In this document: positions 25,541-32,651 of the stretch, in pieces | How the letters are laid out: each line of letters opens with the position of its first letter | Position numbering within the stretch: position 1 is the first letter of the stretch | From: Desulfatibacillum sp. | GTDB lineage: Bacteria > Desulfobacterota > Desulfobacteria > Desulfobacterales > SpSt-501 | DNA: 39,221 nucleotides | Assembly: GCA_020725555.1 (NCBI GenBank) | Contig: DYEU01000007.1 | Coordinates: forward strand, 1 to 39,221 | Reading direction: 5' to 3' | Notes under the pieces: model-generated | What the model saw: the letters and a program-made list of their open reading frames with translations, nothing else | The model's database searches: none | Told to the model about the DNA's origin: nothing | Position numbers and translations under genes: made by a program

Positions 25541-27942
25541 CAGAGGCCGTGCTCGGCGCGCGAGAGGATTTCGAGCTGGATGTCGCGGCTGAGCAGGGTG
25601 AAGTAATCCGAGTACCCCGCGACCCGGATGAGGAGGTTGCGGTGCCGCTCGGGGTGATCCATGGCTTCGAGGAGGATCTCGCGGTCCACGATGTTGAACT
25701 GGACGTGGTGGCCCCCCTGGCTGAAGTAGCCGCGGATCAGGGCGGCGAGCTTGTGCAGGTCGCGGTCGGTCCGGAGCGCCTGGGGGCTGATCTTGAGGTT
25801 GAGCAGCGTGCCGTTGGTCCGCGCGTGATCGAGCTTCGCCACCGAGCGCATCGCCGCCGTGGGGCCCCGGCGGTCGTGGCCCTGGACGGGGCTCACCCCC
25901 TCGGAAAGCCAGGCCCCGGCGCGGCGGCCGTCGGGCGTCGCCCCGGTGAGCTCGCCTAAGGCGATGTGGCTCGTGGTGGGCAAGAGGTCCACCCAGTAGC
26001 GTGCCCCCTGGCAATCGGTGTGCCGTTCGACGGCCGTGCAGAACATCTCCTGGACGGCCACGGCGAGCGCGTCGGCGGCCTCGTCGTCGTTGCCGTAGTG
26101 AGGGGTCTGGTTCACGAGCGCAAGGCGCAGCGCCTCGTCCCCCTCCCAGTTCCGGTCGAGGGCCGCGATCAGCCGCTCCATGGAAACGGTCTGGCGCTCG
26201 AAGACGTGGGTGCGGATCGCCGAGAGGGCGTCGGCGACCGTGCCGACGGCCACCCCGGAGATCGTGGCGATCTTGTACCGCGAGCCCCCCGCGTGCCAGT
26301 CGGTCGCGGCGGCGACGCAGTCCTCGATCAGGGCGGAGGTGAAGGGCACGGGGCAGTGCTCGGCGTAGATCGTGCGCACGAGGTCGTCGTAGCGCACCTT
26401 GAGGGCGACGAAGTGCTCGACCTGGGTCCGGAAGGCCGCGAGCACGTCCTCGAAGCGGGAAAAGTCGCGCGGGTTTCCGGTCGCAGGGCCGAGCCGCTCG
26501 CCCGTCAGGCGGTCCACGCCGTCGTTCAGGGCGAGCTCGAGCGCCTTGGCGAGGTTGAAGTAGCCGCTCGAGGCCATGCGGTCCTTACCGTCGCAAAACC
26601 CGGCGACGCAGCCGTTCAGGCTGCTCGCGCGGGCGTCCTCGAGGCTCTTGCCGCGGTTCACCATGCCGAGGACGAGGACGTCGGCGTTGAACATCGCCGG
26701 CATGCCGGTTCCCAGCCGCAGCACCTCGCAGCAGCGCAGGAGGAATTTCGGGGCGGTGGCCGAGGCGATCTGCGCCGAGAGCCCGGGCTGGGGAAGACGG
26801 GTGTGCTCGAGGGCGTTGAGGCAGGCGTAGGAGAGCTCGTTCACCGCGTCGCGGCCGGTGCGCGTGAGCCCGCCGATGTTGAGGTTCTGGAAATCGGGGT
26901 AGGAGCTCGACGTCTGCGATTCCCCGGAATCCTTGGCGAGGGTGATCTCGTCGAACTTGACCCAGAGGCAGTCGATCAGCTCCTGGGCCTCGTCGGCCGT
27001 CAGCTCGCCGCGCTCGAGGCTTTCGCGGTAGAAGGGATGGAGGTACTGGTCGAAACGGCCCGGGCCGAAGGCATGGCCGGGGGTCTCGAGGTTGAGCACG
27101 AGGTGGGTGATCCAGAAGGACTGCAGGGCCTCGTGGAAGCCGCGTGCGGGGTGCTCGGGCACGCGGTCGAGGATCGCGGCGATCCGCTCGAGCTCCGCGC
27201 GGCGCAGCGGGTCCGGGGTGCCGCGGGCGATCCGCCGGGCCTCGGCGGCATGCCGCGCGGCGAAGCGGACCACGGCCTCGCAGACCCGGGCCACGGATTC
27301 GAGAAATCGGCTGCGGCCCGCAAAATCGGGGGCCCCCCGGTCGAGCCGTGCTTCGGCGGCTTCGACCTCGGCCAGGATCCCCCGCATCCCGAGGCGCAGG
27401 ACCTTCTCGTAGCCCGCCTGGATGTGCCCGATCGAACGCGACCGGAAGTAGTTGTAGATCACACCGCGCTCGTCGGCCCGCCGGATTTCCTCCGGGACGG
27501 CCTCCTCGATGCGGTCGGCGATCTGCCGCCCTTTCCAGAAGGGGAAGACCTCCGTGCGCAGGATGTGCTTGGTTTCCTCGCTCACGTGGAAGGGCGTGTC
27601 CTTGCGCGTGGCCAGCCGGTCGAGGTCGCGCTCGAGCCAGCTGCAGTTGATCTCGGGATAGACGGGTGACCCGCGCGGGGTGAGCGCTTTCATGCCGACG
27701 ATGAGCTCGCCCTCCTGGATCACCACGGGGTGCTCGTCGAGCACGCGGGCGAGCATCTTCGCCCGCCGCAGGGCGATCGGCTCCCCCTCGGTCTCCCGGA
27801 AGCTGCGGGTCACGGAGACCGCGCGGTGGGCGTGCACCTCGGGGCGGGTGTTGCGGTTCCGTTCGATGCCCCGCACCACCCGCGGCGTGGGGTGGTGGGC
27901 GGGATTCTCCGGGCGAGGGGTGTCGGCAGCGGCGGTCTTCAT
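25540..27942 (-). CDS. Glycyl radical enzyme of unassigned subclass (pyruvate formate-lyase family)
   Basis: The 800-residue protein has the C-terminal glycyl-radical motif RVAGYS (Gly776) followed by DYF and SRDIQLEI. A mid-sequence thiyl Cys445 lies in SSLNGCVAGFC. Most dehydratase, C-N lyase and C-S lyase members have Cys-x-Glu, where the Glu is a catalytic base. Here the second residue after Cys445 is Ala447. It is not the Cys-Cys pair of pyruvate formate-lyase either. Other recognisable blocks are GHAFGPGRFDQYLHPFY (about 289-305) and KDSGESQTSSSYPDFQNLN (about 337-355). It starts in the regulator stop (ATGA) with AAGGAGA seven bases before and is followed directly by its activase. No microcompartment genes are nearby. 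The substrate is unknown. Confidence 0.88.
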   Translation of the reverse strand: MKTAAADTPRPENPAHHPTPRVVRGIERNRNTRPEVHAHRAVSVTRSFRETEGEPIALRRAKMLARVLDEHPVVIQEGELIVGMKALTPRGSPVYPEINCSWLERDLDRLATRKDTPFHVSEETKHILRTEVFPFWKGRQIADRIEEAVPEEIRRADERGVIYNYFRSRSIGHIQAGYEKVLRLGMRGILAEVEAAEARLDRGAPDFAGRSRFLESVARVCEAVVRFAARHAAEARRIARGTPDPLRRAELERIAAILDRVPEHPARGFHEALQSFWITHLVLNLETPGHAFGPGRFDQYLHPFYRESLERGELTADEAQELIDCLWVKFDEITLAKDSGESQTSSSYPDFQNLNIGGLTRTGRDAVNELSYACLNALEHTRLPQPGLSAQIASATAPKFLLRCCEVLRLGTGMPAMFNADVLVLGMVNRGKSLEDARASSLNGCVAGFCDGKDRMASSGYFNLAKALELALNDGVDRLTGERLGPATGNPRDFSRFEDVLAAFRTQVEHFVALKVRYDDLVRTIYAEHCPVPFTSALIEDCVAAATDWHAGGSRYKIATISGVAVGTVADALSAIRTHVFERQTVSMERLIAALDRNWEGDEALRLALVNQTPHYGNDDEAADALAVAVQEMFCTAVERHTDCQGARYWVDLLPTTSHIALGELTGATPDGRRAGAWLSEGVSPVQGHDRRGPTAAMRSVAKLDHARTNGTLLNLKISPQALRTDRDLHKLAALIRGYFSQGGHHVQFNIVDREILLEAMDHPERHRNLLIRVAGYSDYFTLLSRDIQLEILSRAEHGL

Positions 27943-28679
27943 GTCGGGTTCTCCTTGGGCTTGCGGGCGGCGGCCCGTTGCATGATCCGGGTCGCCCGGG
28001 CGACGTGTTCGCGGGCGATCCGTTCGGCCCGCTCCCCGTCGCCGCGGCGCACCGCGTCCACGAGGGCTTCGAGCTCGGAGAGGGTTGCGCGGATCACGGC
28101 AAGGCTGCGCGGCAGGAAGGCCCGGATGTGTCGTCGGTGGACGTTGTGGTGCACGGTCTCCAGGAAAACGCGGTGCAGGGGGTTCCCGGCGAGGTGGGCG
28201 AGGGCGAGGTGGATGTCGCGGTCGGCCGCCATGAACTCCTCCCAGCGCGCCGGGCCCTCGGCCGCAAGCGCCGCGGCGCGCGCGAGAAGTTGATCGAGGG
28301 CTTTCCGGCCCCGGCCGCGGCAGCGCAGGGCGGCGCGGCGGGCGAGCAGGCCCTCGAGGTCCTGGCGGAACTCGGAGAGCTCCGCGAGCGTGACGCCCCG
28401 CGACTGGAGGAAAATCCGGAGCTGCTCGGCCATGGGCTCGGCGTTCACGGGCTTGACGAACACCCCGCCCCGCTGGCCCTTGCGAATTTCAACCAGCCCC
28501 TTCTGCTCGAGCACGCGCAGGGACTCGCGCAGCGTGTTGCGGCTGACGGCGAACTCGCGCTGCAACTCGCGCTCGGGGGGCAGGCGCTCGCCCTGGGCGA
28601 AGGCACCGCCCAGGATGGCTCCCTCGAGCTGCACGGTCACCGCCTCGAACGCCCGCTGGGGCTGAACGCGGCGAAACAC
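27939..28679 (-). CDS. FadR/GntR-family transcriptional regulator (FCD domain)
   Basis: The 246-residue regulator has an N-terminal winged helix-turn-helix (about 15-75; ERLPPERELQREF, SRNTLRESLRVLEQKGLV). An all-helical FCD ligand domain follows, in which Asp153, His157, His177/178 and His225 could bind a metal and so a carboxylate ligand. The start is GTG at 28679 behind GGGGAGG. Its stop overlaps the glycyl radical enzyme start by four bases, so regulator, enzyme and activase form one operon. A palindrome matching the FadR-family consensus lies on the promoter just upstream (28702-28714). Autoregulation and substrate-triggered release are therefore likely. The inducer is probably the enzyme's substrate or product, but this is inference. 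Confidence 0.88.
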   Translation of the reverse strand: MFRRVQPQRAFEAVTVQLEGAILGGAFAQGERLPPERELQREFAVSRNTLRESLRVLEQKGLVEIRKGQRGGVFVKPVNAEPMAEQLRIFLQSRGVTLAELSEFRQDLEGLLARRAALRCRGRGRKALDQLLARAAALAAEGPARWEEFMAADRDIHLALAHLAGNPLHRVFLETVHHNVHRRHIRAFLPRSLAVIRATLSELEALVDAVRRGDGERAERIAREHVARATRIMQRAAARKPKENPT

Positions 28680-28701
28680 CCTTCCCTCCCCTGTAAGGTC
28701 A

Positions 28702-28714
28702 ATGGTTCAACCAT
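28702..28714. promoter_or_regulatory. FadR-type operator of the glycyl radical enzyme operon
   Basis: ATGGTTCAACCAT is a perfect 13-bp palindrome. Its core fits TNGTNNNACNA, the known site of FadR/FCD-type GntR regulators. It overlaps the -10 box of the operon promoter and lies 23 bases before the regulator start, so binding should block transcription. Confidence 0.7.
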
Positions 28715-28738
28715 ACGATGCGGCTTTCGCCGCGTCAA
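28710..28738 (-). promoter_or_regulatory. Promoter of the regulator / glycyl radical enzyme / activase operon
   Basis: On the minus strand TTGACG (28738-28733) and TATGGT (28715-28710) are 17 bases apart. The -35 box overlaps the thiC stop codon, so the operon has its own promoter despite following thiC by only 55 bases. The -10 box lies inside the operator. Confidence 0.55.
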
Positions 28739-30060
28739 GGGGATCCCGCATCCATCGCGTCGGGTCCGGCGCAGGGCAAGCGGACCTGCAGCCGCACGGC
28801 GCAGAAGGGGCCGCACATCGTGCAGCTCTCGCCGCCTGCGGCATCGCTTCGCTCGAGCCGCCTCCGCACGAGCTCGGGGTCGATCGCCCGCTCGGCCTGG
28901 GCCTCCCAGTCCAGGCGGCGGCGGGCGGCGGCCATCTCCCGGTCCCGCACGGCCGCGCCGGGGATGCCCTTGGCGATGTCCGCCGCGTGGGCGGCGATGC
29001 GGGCGGCGAGGACGCCATGACGCACCTCCTCGAGGCCGGGCAGGCGCAGGTGCTCGGCGGGGGTGACGGTGCAGAGGAAATCGGCCCCCTCCCAGGCGGC
29101 GATCGCCCCGCCCACGGCGGCGGCAAGGTGATCCCAGCCGGGTGCGATGTCGGTCGGCAGCGGGCCGAGAACGTAGAGGGGAGCCCCCTCGCCGAGGCGC
29201 TTGGCGAGCCGGATGTGCTCGCGGATCTCGGCGAGCGGCACATGGCCCGGGCCTTCGATCATGACCTGGACCCCGGCGTCGCGGGCCCGGCGGGCACATT
29301 CCCCGAGGACGATCAGCTCCTGGATCTGGGCCGCATCCCCGGCATCGGCGAGGCACCCCGGCCGCAGGCCGTCCCCGAGGCTCAGAACGACATCCAGGCG
29401 GCGGGCGATGGCGAGGACGCGGTCGAATTGCTCGTAGAGCGGGTTTTCCTTCCCGCTCGCCCGCATCCAGGCGGCAAGAAGCGCTCCGCCGCGGCTGACG
29501 ATGCCGAGCTCGCGCGGAGCCCTCTCGAGAGCGGAAACGGCGGCCCGGGTCACGCCGCAGTGGACGGTCATGAAATCCACCCCCTCCTCCGCCTGCGCCT
29601 GCACGCTTCGAAAAAGATCCTCCGGGTCGAAGGCCTCGGGTCTCCGGTTGCGCCGTTCGGCCTCCACGGCGGCCTCGTAGACGGGGACCGTGCCCAGCGG
29701 CACCGGAACCTCGTCGAGCAAGCGGCGGCGCATCACGCGGAGGTCGCCCCCGATCGAGAGATCCATGATCGTGTCCGCGCCGGCCGCCACGGCGGCCTCG
29801 GCCTTGCGGAGCTCGACCAGCGGGTCCACCCGGTCCGGGGCGGTGCCGAGATTGGCGTTCACCTTGGTCCGCAGCCCGCGGCCGACGGCGACCGGCCGCG
29901 AGGCGGCGCGGTTGCGGTTTTTCAGGATGACGGCCGTTCCGTCCGCGACCCGTTCCCGAAGCGCCTCGGGGGAAATCCCCTCCGCGGCCGCGCAGAAGCG
30001 CATCTCCGGGGTGATGAGGCCGCGCAGGGCGGCTTCGCGCTGGGTGCAAGGGGTGGTCAT
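28735..30060 (-). CDS. thiC: Phosphomethylpyrimidine synthase ThiC (short form)
   Basis: The 441-residue radical SAM enzyme converts aminoimidazole ribotide to HMP phosphate for thiamine. Recognisable parts are 'TKVNANLGTAPD', 'ADTIMDLSIGGDL', 'DFMTVHCGVTRAAV', 'EGPGHVPLAEI', 'VLGPLPTDIAPGWDH' and the C-terminal cluster motif CTMCGPFC. It lacks the N-terminal extension of ~600-residue aerobic forms, like ThiC of many anaerobes. The cluster spacing here is CX2CX3C, one residue shorter than the classical CX2CX4C. The start overlaps the thi4 stop by four bases. It is under the TPP riboswitch at 30990-31078. Confidence 0.93.
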   Translation of the reverse strand: MTTPCTQREAALRGLITPEMRFCAAAEGISPEALRERVADGTAVILKNRNRAASRPVAVGRGLRTKVNANLGTAPDRVDPLVELRKAEAAVAAGADTIMDLSIGGDLRVMRRRLLDEVPVPLGTVPVYEAAVEAERRNRRPEAFDPEDLFRSVQAQAEEGVDFMTVHCGVTRAAVSALERAPRELGIVSRGGALLAAWMRASGKENPLYEQFDRVLAIARRLDVVLSLGDGLRPGCLADAGDAAQIQELIVLGECARRARDAGVQVMIEGPGHVPLAEIREHIRLAKRLGEGAPLYVLGPLPTDIAPGWDHLAAAVGGAIAAWEGADFLCTVTPAEHLRLPGLEEVRHGVLAARIAAHAADIAKGIPGAAVRDREMAAARRRLDWEAQAERAIDPELVRRRLERSDAAGGESCTMCGPFCAVRLQVRLPCAGPDAMDAGSP

Positions 30061-30851
30061 GGCCTTTCCTCCTTTCCCTCCAGGCGGGAGAGGATCCGCT
30101 CGGCCGCCCGGCGCCCCGAGAGCAGCATGCCGCCGAAGATCGGCCCCATGCGGGGCCCGCCGAAGGAGGCGTTCACGGCCATGCCGGCCACGTAGACCCC
30201 CGGGCAGATCTCCCGCGTGTTTTCGACCGTCAGCTGCTCGGCGCGCTCGGCCCACATCGACTGCTCGCCCAGCCGCTTTCCGGTCGCCGTGAAGAGGCGG
30301 ATCCCCGCCTTGCGCTCGATCACGGCCAGCACTTCGCTGTCGTGGCCGGTGGCGTCGACCACCCAGTCGGCGTGCACGGTGAGCGGGTCGACATGAAGGC
30401 CCGCGACCTGCACGGCGGACCAGTTGATGACCAGGCCGATCACCCGGCCCTCGCGCACCACGACGTCCTCGACACTGATCCCGTTCAGGATGTTCGCCCC
30501 GGCCTGCACCGCACGGAAGGCCAACGCGCTCACCGCCTCCACGGCATCCGCGGTGTAGCAGTTTTCCTGGAAGCGGCGCGTGCGCACGCCGAATTCCTCA
30601 AGGAGCCCGCGTGCCTCTTCCTGAACGACGATCTCGTTGAAGAGCATGCCGCCCCCCCACATGCCGCCGCCGATGCCGAGCTTGCGCTCGAAGAGGACGA
30701 CCCGCCGCCCCGCGCGCGCAAGAAAACAGGCGGCGACCAGGCCGGAGGGCCCTCCCCCGACCACCGCCACCTCGGTCCGCGTGCAGTCGAGGAACTTCTT
30801 GAGGTAGGTGGATACGATCGCTTGCGTGATGACGACTTCGTCCGGAACCAT
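30057..30851 (-). CDS. thi4: Thi4-type thiazole synthase
   Basis: The 264-residue FAD/NAD-binding protein has VVGGGPSG (residues 30-37), ERKLGIGGGMWGGGMLFN, DATGHD and the C-terminal MAVNASFGGPRMGPIFGGM. Thi4 makes the thiazole moiety of thiamine from NAD and glycine. In the region after DATGHD where yeast Thi4 keeps its sacrificial Cys, this protein has Ile in a Cys-free stretch, so it is probably a sulfide-using, catalytic form as in anaerobic archaea and bacteria. AAGGAGGA six bases before ATG 30851 fixes the start; the frame continues upstream through the riboswitch only by chance. It is the first gene of the thi4-thiC operon. No thiE, thiD or thiS is adjacent. Confidence 0.9.
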   Translation of the reverse strand: MVPDEVVITQAIVSTYLKKFLDCTRTEVAVVGGGPSGLVAACFLARAGRRVVLFERKLGIGGGMWGGGMLFNEIVVQEEARGLLEEFGVRTRRFQENCYTADAVEAVSALAFRAVQAGANILNGISVEDVVVREGRVIGLVINWSAVQVAGLHVDPLTVHADWVVDATGHDSEVLAVIERKAGIRLFTATGKRLGEQSMWAERAEQLTVENTREICPGVYVAGMAVNASFGGPRMGPIFGGMLLSGRRAAERILSRLEGKEERP

Positions 30852-30938
30852 GACCCATCCTCCTTGGTGTGATGAAAACGCAGGCTTCGAGGAGGCGGGC
30901 CGCGGACCGGGATCGAAACCGCGATGCAAGATGGCGGG

Positions 30939-30976
30939 AAAAGAAACGGGGCGTACCCTTTCCGAGGGTGCGCCCC
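30939..30976 (-). terminator. Intrinsic terminator of the TPP riboswitch
   Basis: On the minus strand GGGGCGCACCC and GGGTACGCCCC pair (one internal C-A mismatch, 7-base loop) and are followed by GTTTCTTTT. It starts 14 bases after the riboswitch core and ends about 88 bases before thi4. It is the expected off-switch when TPP is bound. Confidence 0.75.
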
Positions 30977-30989
30977 GACAGAAAAAATC

Positions 30990-31078
30990 CGTTTCCGCCG
31001 TCCCTACGCTGGTATTACCCAGGTCAGGTTCAAAGGGTCTGATCTCAGCCGTGCAAGCCGGCACCCCTCGGTCGAGAC
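30990..31078 (-). promoter_or_regulatory. TPP riboswitch (THI element) controlling thi4-thiC
   Basis: The minus strand shows the conserved THI-box series in order: GGGGTGC, GCTGAGA, ACCCTTTGAACCTGA, then CTGGGTAATACCAGCG and TAGGGA. These are the pyrimidine- and pyrophosphate-sensing arms of the thiamine pyrophosphate aptamer. The aptamer starts within about ten bases of the predicted transcription start. The boundaries are accurate to a few bases only. Confidence 0.95.
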
Positions 31079-31080
31079 AG

Positions 31081-31110
31081 AGGATAGCCAAGGCGGCCGG
31101 GCCGTGTCAA
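31081..31110 (-). promoter_or_regulatory. Promoter of the thi4-thiC operon
   Basis: On the minus strand TTGACA (31110-31105) and TATCCT (31086-31081) are 18 bases apart. Transcription would begin near 31074, right at the 5' side of the TPP aptamer. Between here and 31231 I see nothing else. Confidence 0.6.
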
Positions 31111-31231
31111 GTCCTTTGCGCCTCCTGCGTCCCGTGGTCCGGTCGGGTCCGGACCCGTGAGGCGCCTGCAAAACGAGTGGCACCTGCGGGAAGGCCGTGG
31201 GGGTCCGTCACGTGGAGGCTTCAGGGGGGAG

Positions 31232-31495
31232 TCAGTCCTCTTCTCTTGGGTTCTTGGGCTCGTGGGTGCGGATATCGTTTAAGATTTCCAGGATCGGCGC
31301 CCGGTTTTCTTCCGCGGCGCGGATCTCGCCCCAGCCCTGTTGCAACTGGAAAAGACCGTCATAGGCGGTGTCATGGAAGGAGCGTAGCCGATGGGGAATC
31401 CCGTATTGGGTGAGGAGCGAACTGACGAGTTGCGCTTCGATCGCATTTTCGATGACGGCGATCTTGACGAAATCGCTCTCGTTCGGGCTGCTCAT
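31232..31495 (-). CDS. DUF2007-like small protein
   Basis: The 87-residue protein has the layout of the DUF2007 'putative signal transducing protein' family: 'FVKIAVIENAIEAQLVSSLL', a short strand 'GIPHRLRSF', then 'WGEIRAAEENRAPILEIL'. The family has a small ferredoxin-like alpha/beta fold, and its role is not established. The tail is rich in charged residues. It lies downstream of the AbrB-like gene on the same strand, about 206 bases away. The gap contains only a short, poorly supported open frame (31492-31587). Confidence 0.65.
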   Translation of the reverse strand: MSSPNESDFVKIAVIENAIEAQLVSSLLTQYGIPHRLRSFHDTAYDGLFQLQQGWGEIRAAEENRAPILEILNDIRTHEPKNPREED

Positions 31496-31701
31496 CGGGG
31501 AAAGCGGATCGTGGGAAGGTAAGCCTCGGGGAATTTCAACGCGGAGCGCAAAAAACCGGAGAAAGAGAAAAGCGCTCGTTTGGCCATCCTCAGCTCGCCT
31601 GGAAGAGACGGCTTTTCGATAGCGGAAACGATCTGACGAAAGGGGGGCCGGAAACGGTACGCCCCGGCCCCTTGCCTTGGCAAACTGCGCAAGACTTCGT
31701 T

Positions 31702-32031
31702 TCAGATCTTTTTCAGACTGATTCCGGCCTTGGTCTTGCGCACAAGGAATCGGTCTTTGGCGCCGATCCCGAGGCTTGCCACAAGCTCTTTGGGCAAAAT
31801 GATGCTTCCTCTTTTTCCGACCGTCACTTCTTTGGTTTTGTCGGCCTTTCCGGCGCCGCGGCCGCCTTTGATCGCGGGAACCCGGCCCTCGGCGATCAGG
31901 GCGTTCATGTAAGCGGTTTTGAGCTGCATCGAGGTCTTGAAACCCATCTTTTTCATGATTTCCGCCTGCGGGATCTCATCTTCGATCATCTTGATCAATT
32001 TCCCGGCATCCAAAGCTCTTTTTCTGGGCAT
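31702..32031 (-). CDS. AbrB/MazE/SpoVT-type DNA-binding protein
   Basis: The 109-residue protein ends in a SpoVT-AbrB swapped-hairpin domain (about 68-109: 'VTVGKRGSIILPKELVASLGI', then DRFLVRKTKAGISLKKI). The N-terminal ~55 residues are helical and Lys-rich (KLIKMIEDEIPQAEIMKKMGF) and could be a second, helix-turn-helix-like DNA-binding part. AAGGAGA eight bases before ATG 32031 supports the start. No toxin gene is adjacent, so a free-standing regulator is more likely than an antitoxin. Three CGAATGA half-sites lie just upstream and may be its own operator. Base composition here is less GC-rich than elsewhere in the window. Confidence 0.78.
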   Translation of the reverse strand: MPRKRALDAGKLIKMIEDEIPQAEIMKKMGFKTSMQLKTAYMNALIAEGRVPAIKGGRGAGKADKTKEVTVGKRGSIILPKELVASLGIGAKDRFLVRKTKAGISLKKI

Positions 32032-32062
32032 GCGCGATTTCTCCTTCCTCGAATCTCAGAAA

Positions 32063-32126
32063 CGAATGAGGTTCCTTTGAAATTCCCTTCATTCGACAGC
32101 GTCCTATATCAGGATGCCCGAATGAA
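32063..32126. promoter_or_regulatory. Three CGAATGA half-sites upstream of the AbrB-like gene
   Basis: CGAATGA occurs at 32063-32069 (plus) and 32119-32125 (plus, extended to CGAATGAA). Its inverse TTCATTCG is at 32088-32095. The second and third form a perfect 8-bp inverted repeat with a 23-base spacer. Their place 30-95 bases before the AbrB-like start suggests an autoregulatory site. The rest of the 32032-32403 gap holds no gene I can support. Confidence 0.35.
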
Positions 32127-32403
32127 AATCAACACTTTTTCATCATTTTCGTTCAAAAATGTTTGCATGGCATGCATTCTCGCGCCGGTGCCTTGCAGGA
32201 AATAGGTTCGCCGTTTGTTGATGGCCGGGGGAAAACGATTTGACCGGTGATCGCAAAAATCTTTTTCGGGATTTCATCTTCAGGAAAACGACCTCGTTTT
32301 CCGTCGTGAACGTGCTTTTCGGGAAGACAAGAGGGATCTTATACCTCGAAGCCTCTGCCGCTCAGCACACGGCGGCGGATCCAAGGGGGATGCAGCGCGC
32401 GCA

Positions 32404-32429
32404 AATGATATATAAATGGACGTCCCCTA
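32404..32429 (+). repeat. 26-bp repeat, solo copy upstream of the TRAP operon
   Basis: The sequence begins AATGATATA and ends ATGGACGTCCCCTA. It matches the repeats at 36279-36304 (inverted) and 36529-36554 (direct) except for a few bases at positions 9-11. It resembles the right-hand end of the MITE-like element at 36281-36552, with a following TA, but no matching left end is found upstream. Confidence 0.75.
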
Positions 32430-32444
32430 TTTTGGGGGGAGAGA

Positions 32445-32473
32445 TTGACAGGGGCAAGGTTTTCCTTTAGAGG
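32445..32473 (+). promoter_or_regulatory. Possible promoter of the TRAP operon
   Basis: TTGACA (32445-32450) is followed after 17 bases by TAGAGG (32468-32473), a poor -10 box. It lies just inside the solo repeat and about 180 bases before the binding-protein start. The long leader (to 32651) shows no further feature. Confidence 0.3.
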
Positions 32474-32651
32474 GGGAACAGCCTCGAGGGGTCTTCAGCG
32501 ACAAGCGCGACAACCAGCGGCTGATTGGCGTTCAGTGCCCATGGGTTCCATGAAGGGCAGGCGGGAACGCATCCCGTTTCCCCATAATCAACGTCCTGCC
32601 GGCGCCTTTTCGGCGATGGCTGGGGCGATTCCCCAGGAAAGGAGACCGGGC

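Noticed and set aside
30852-31091. N-terminal extension of Thi4
   Set aside because: It runs through the TPP aptamer and terminator. AAGGAGGA fixes the start at 30851.
31492-31692. Small minus-strand frame between the DUF2007-like and AbrB-like genes
   Set aside because: It needs a TTG start, or only 31 codons from ATG 31587, and has no convincing Shine-Dalgarno or similarity. Its four-base overlap with the next start is the only support.
31702-32031. AbrB-like protein as an antitoxin of a toxin-antitoxin pair
   Set aside because: No PIN or MazF-like gene overlaps or adjoins it, and its extended N-terminus suits a stand-alone regulator better.
32240-32470. 76-codon frame from a TTG in the gap before the TRAP operon
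   Set aside because: It spans the 26-bp repeat and the candidate promoter, with no Shine-Dalgarno and no family pattern.
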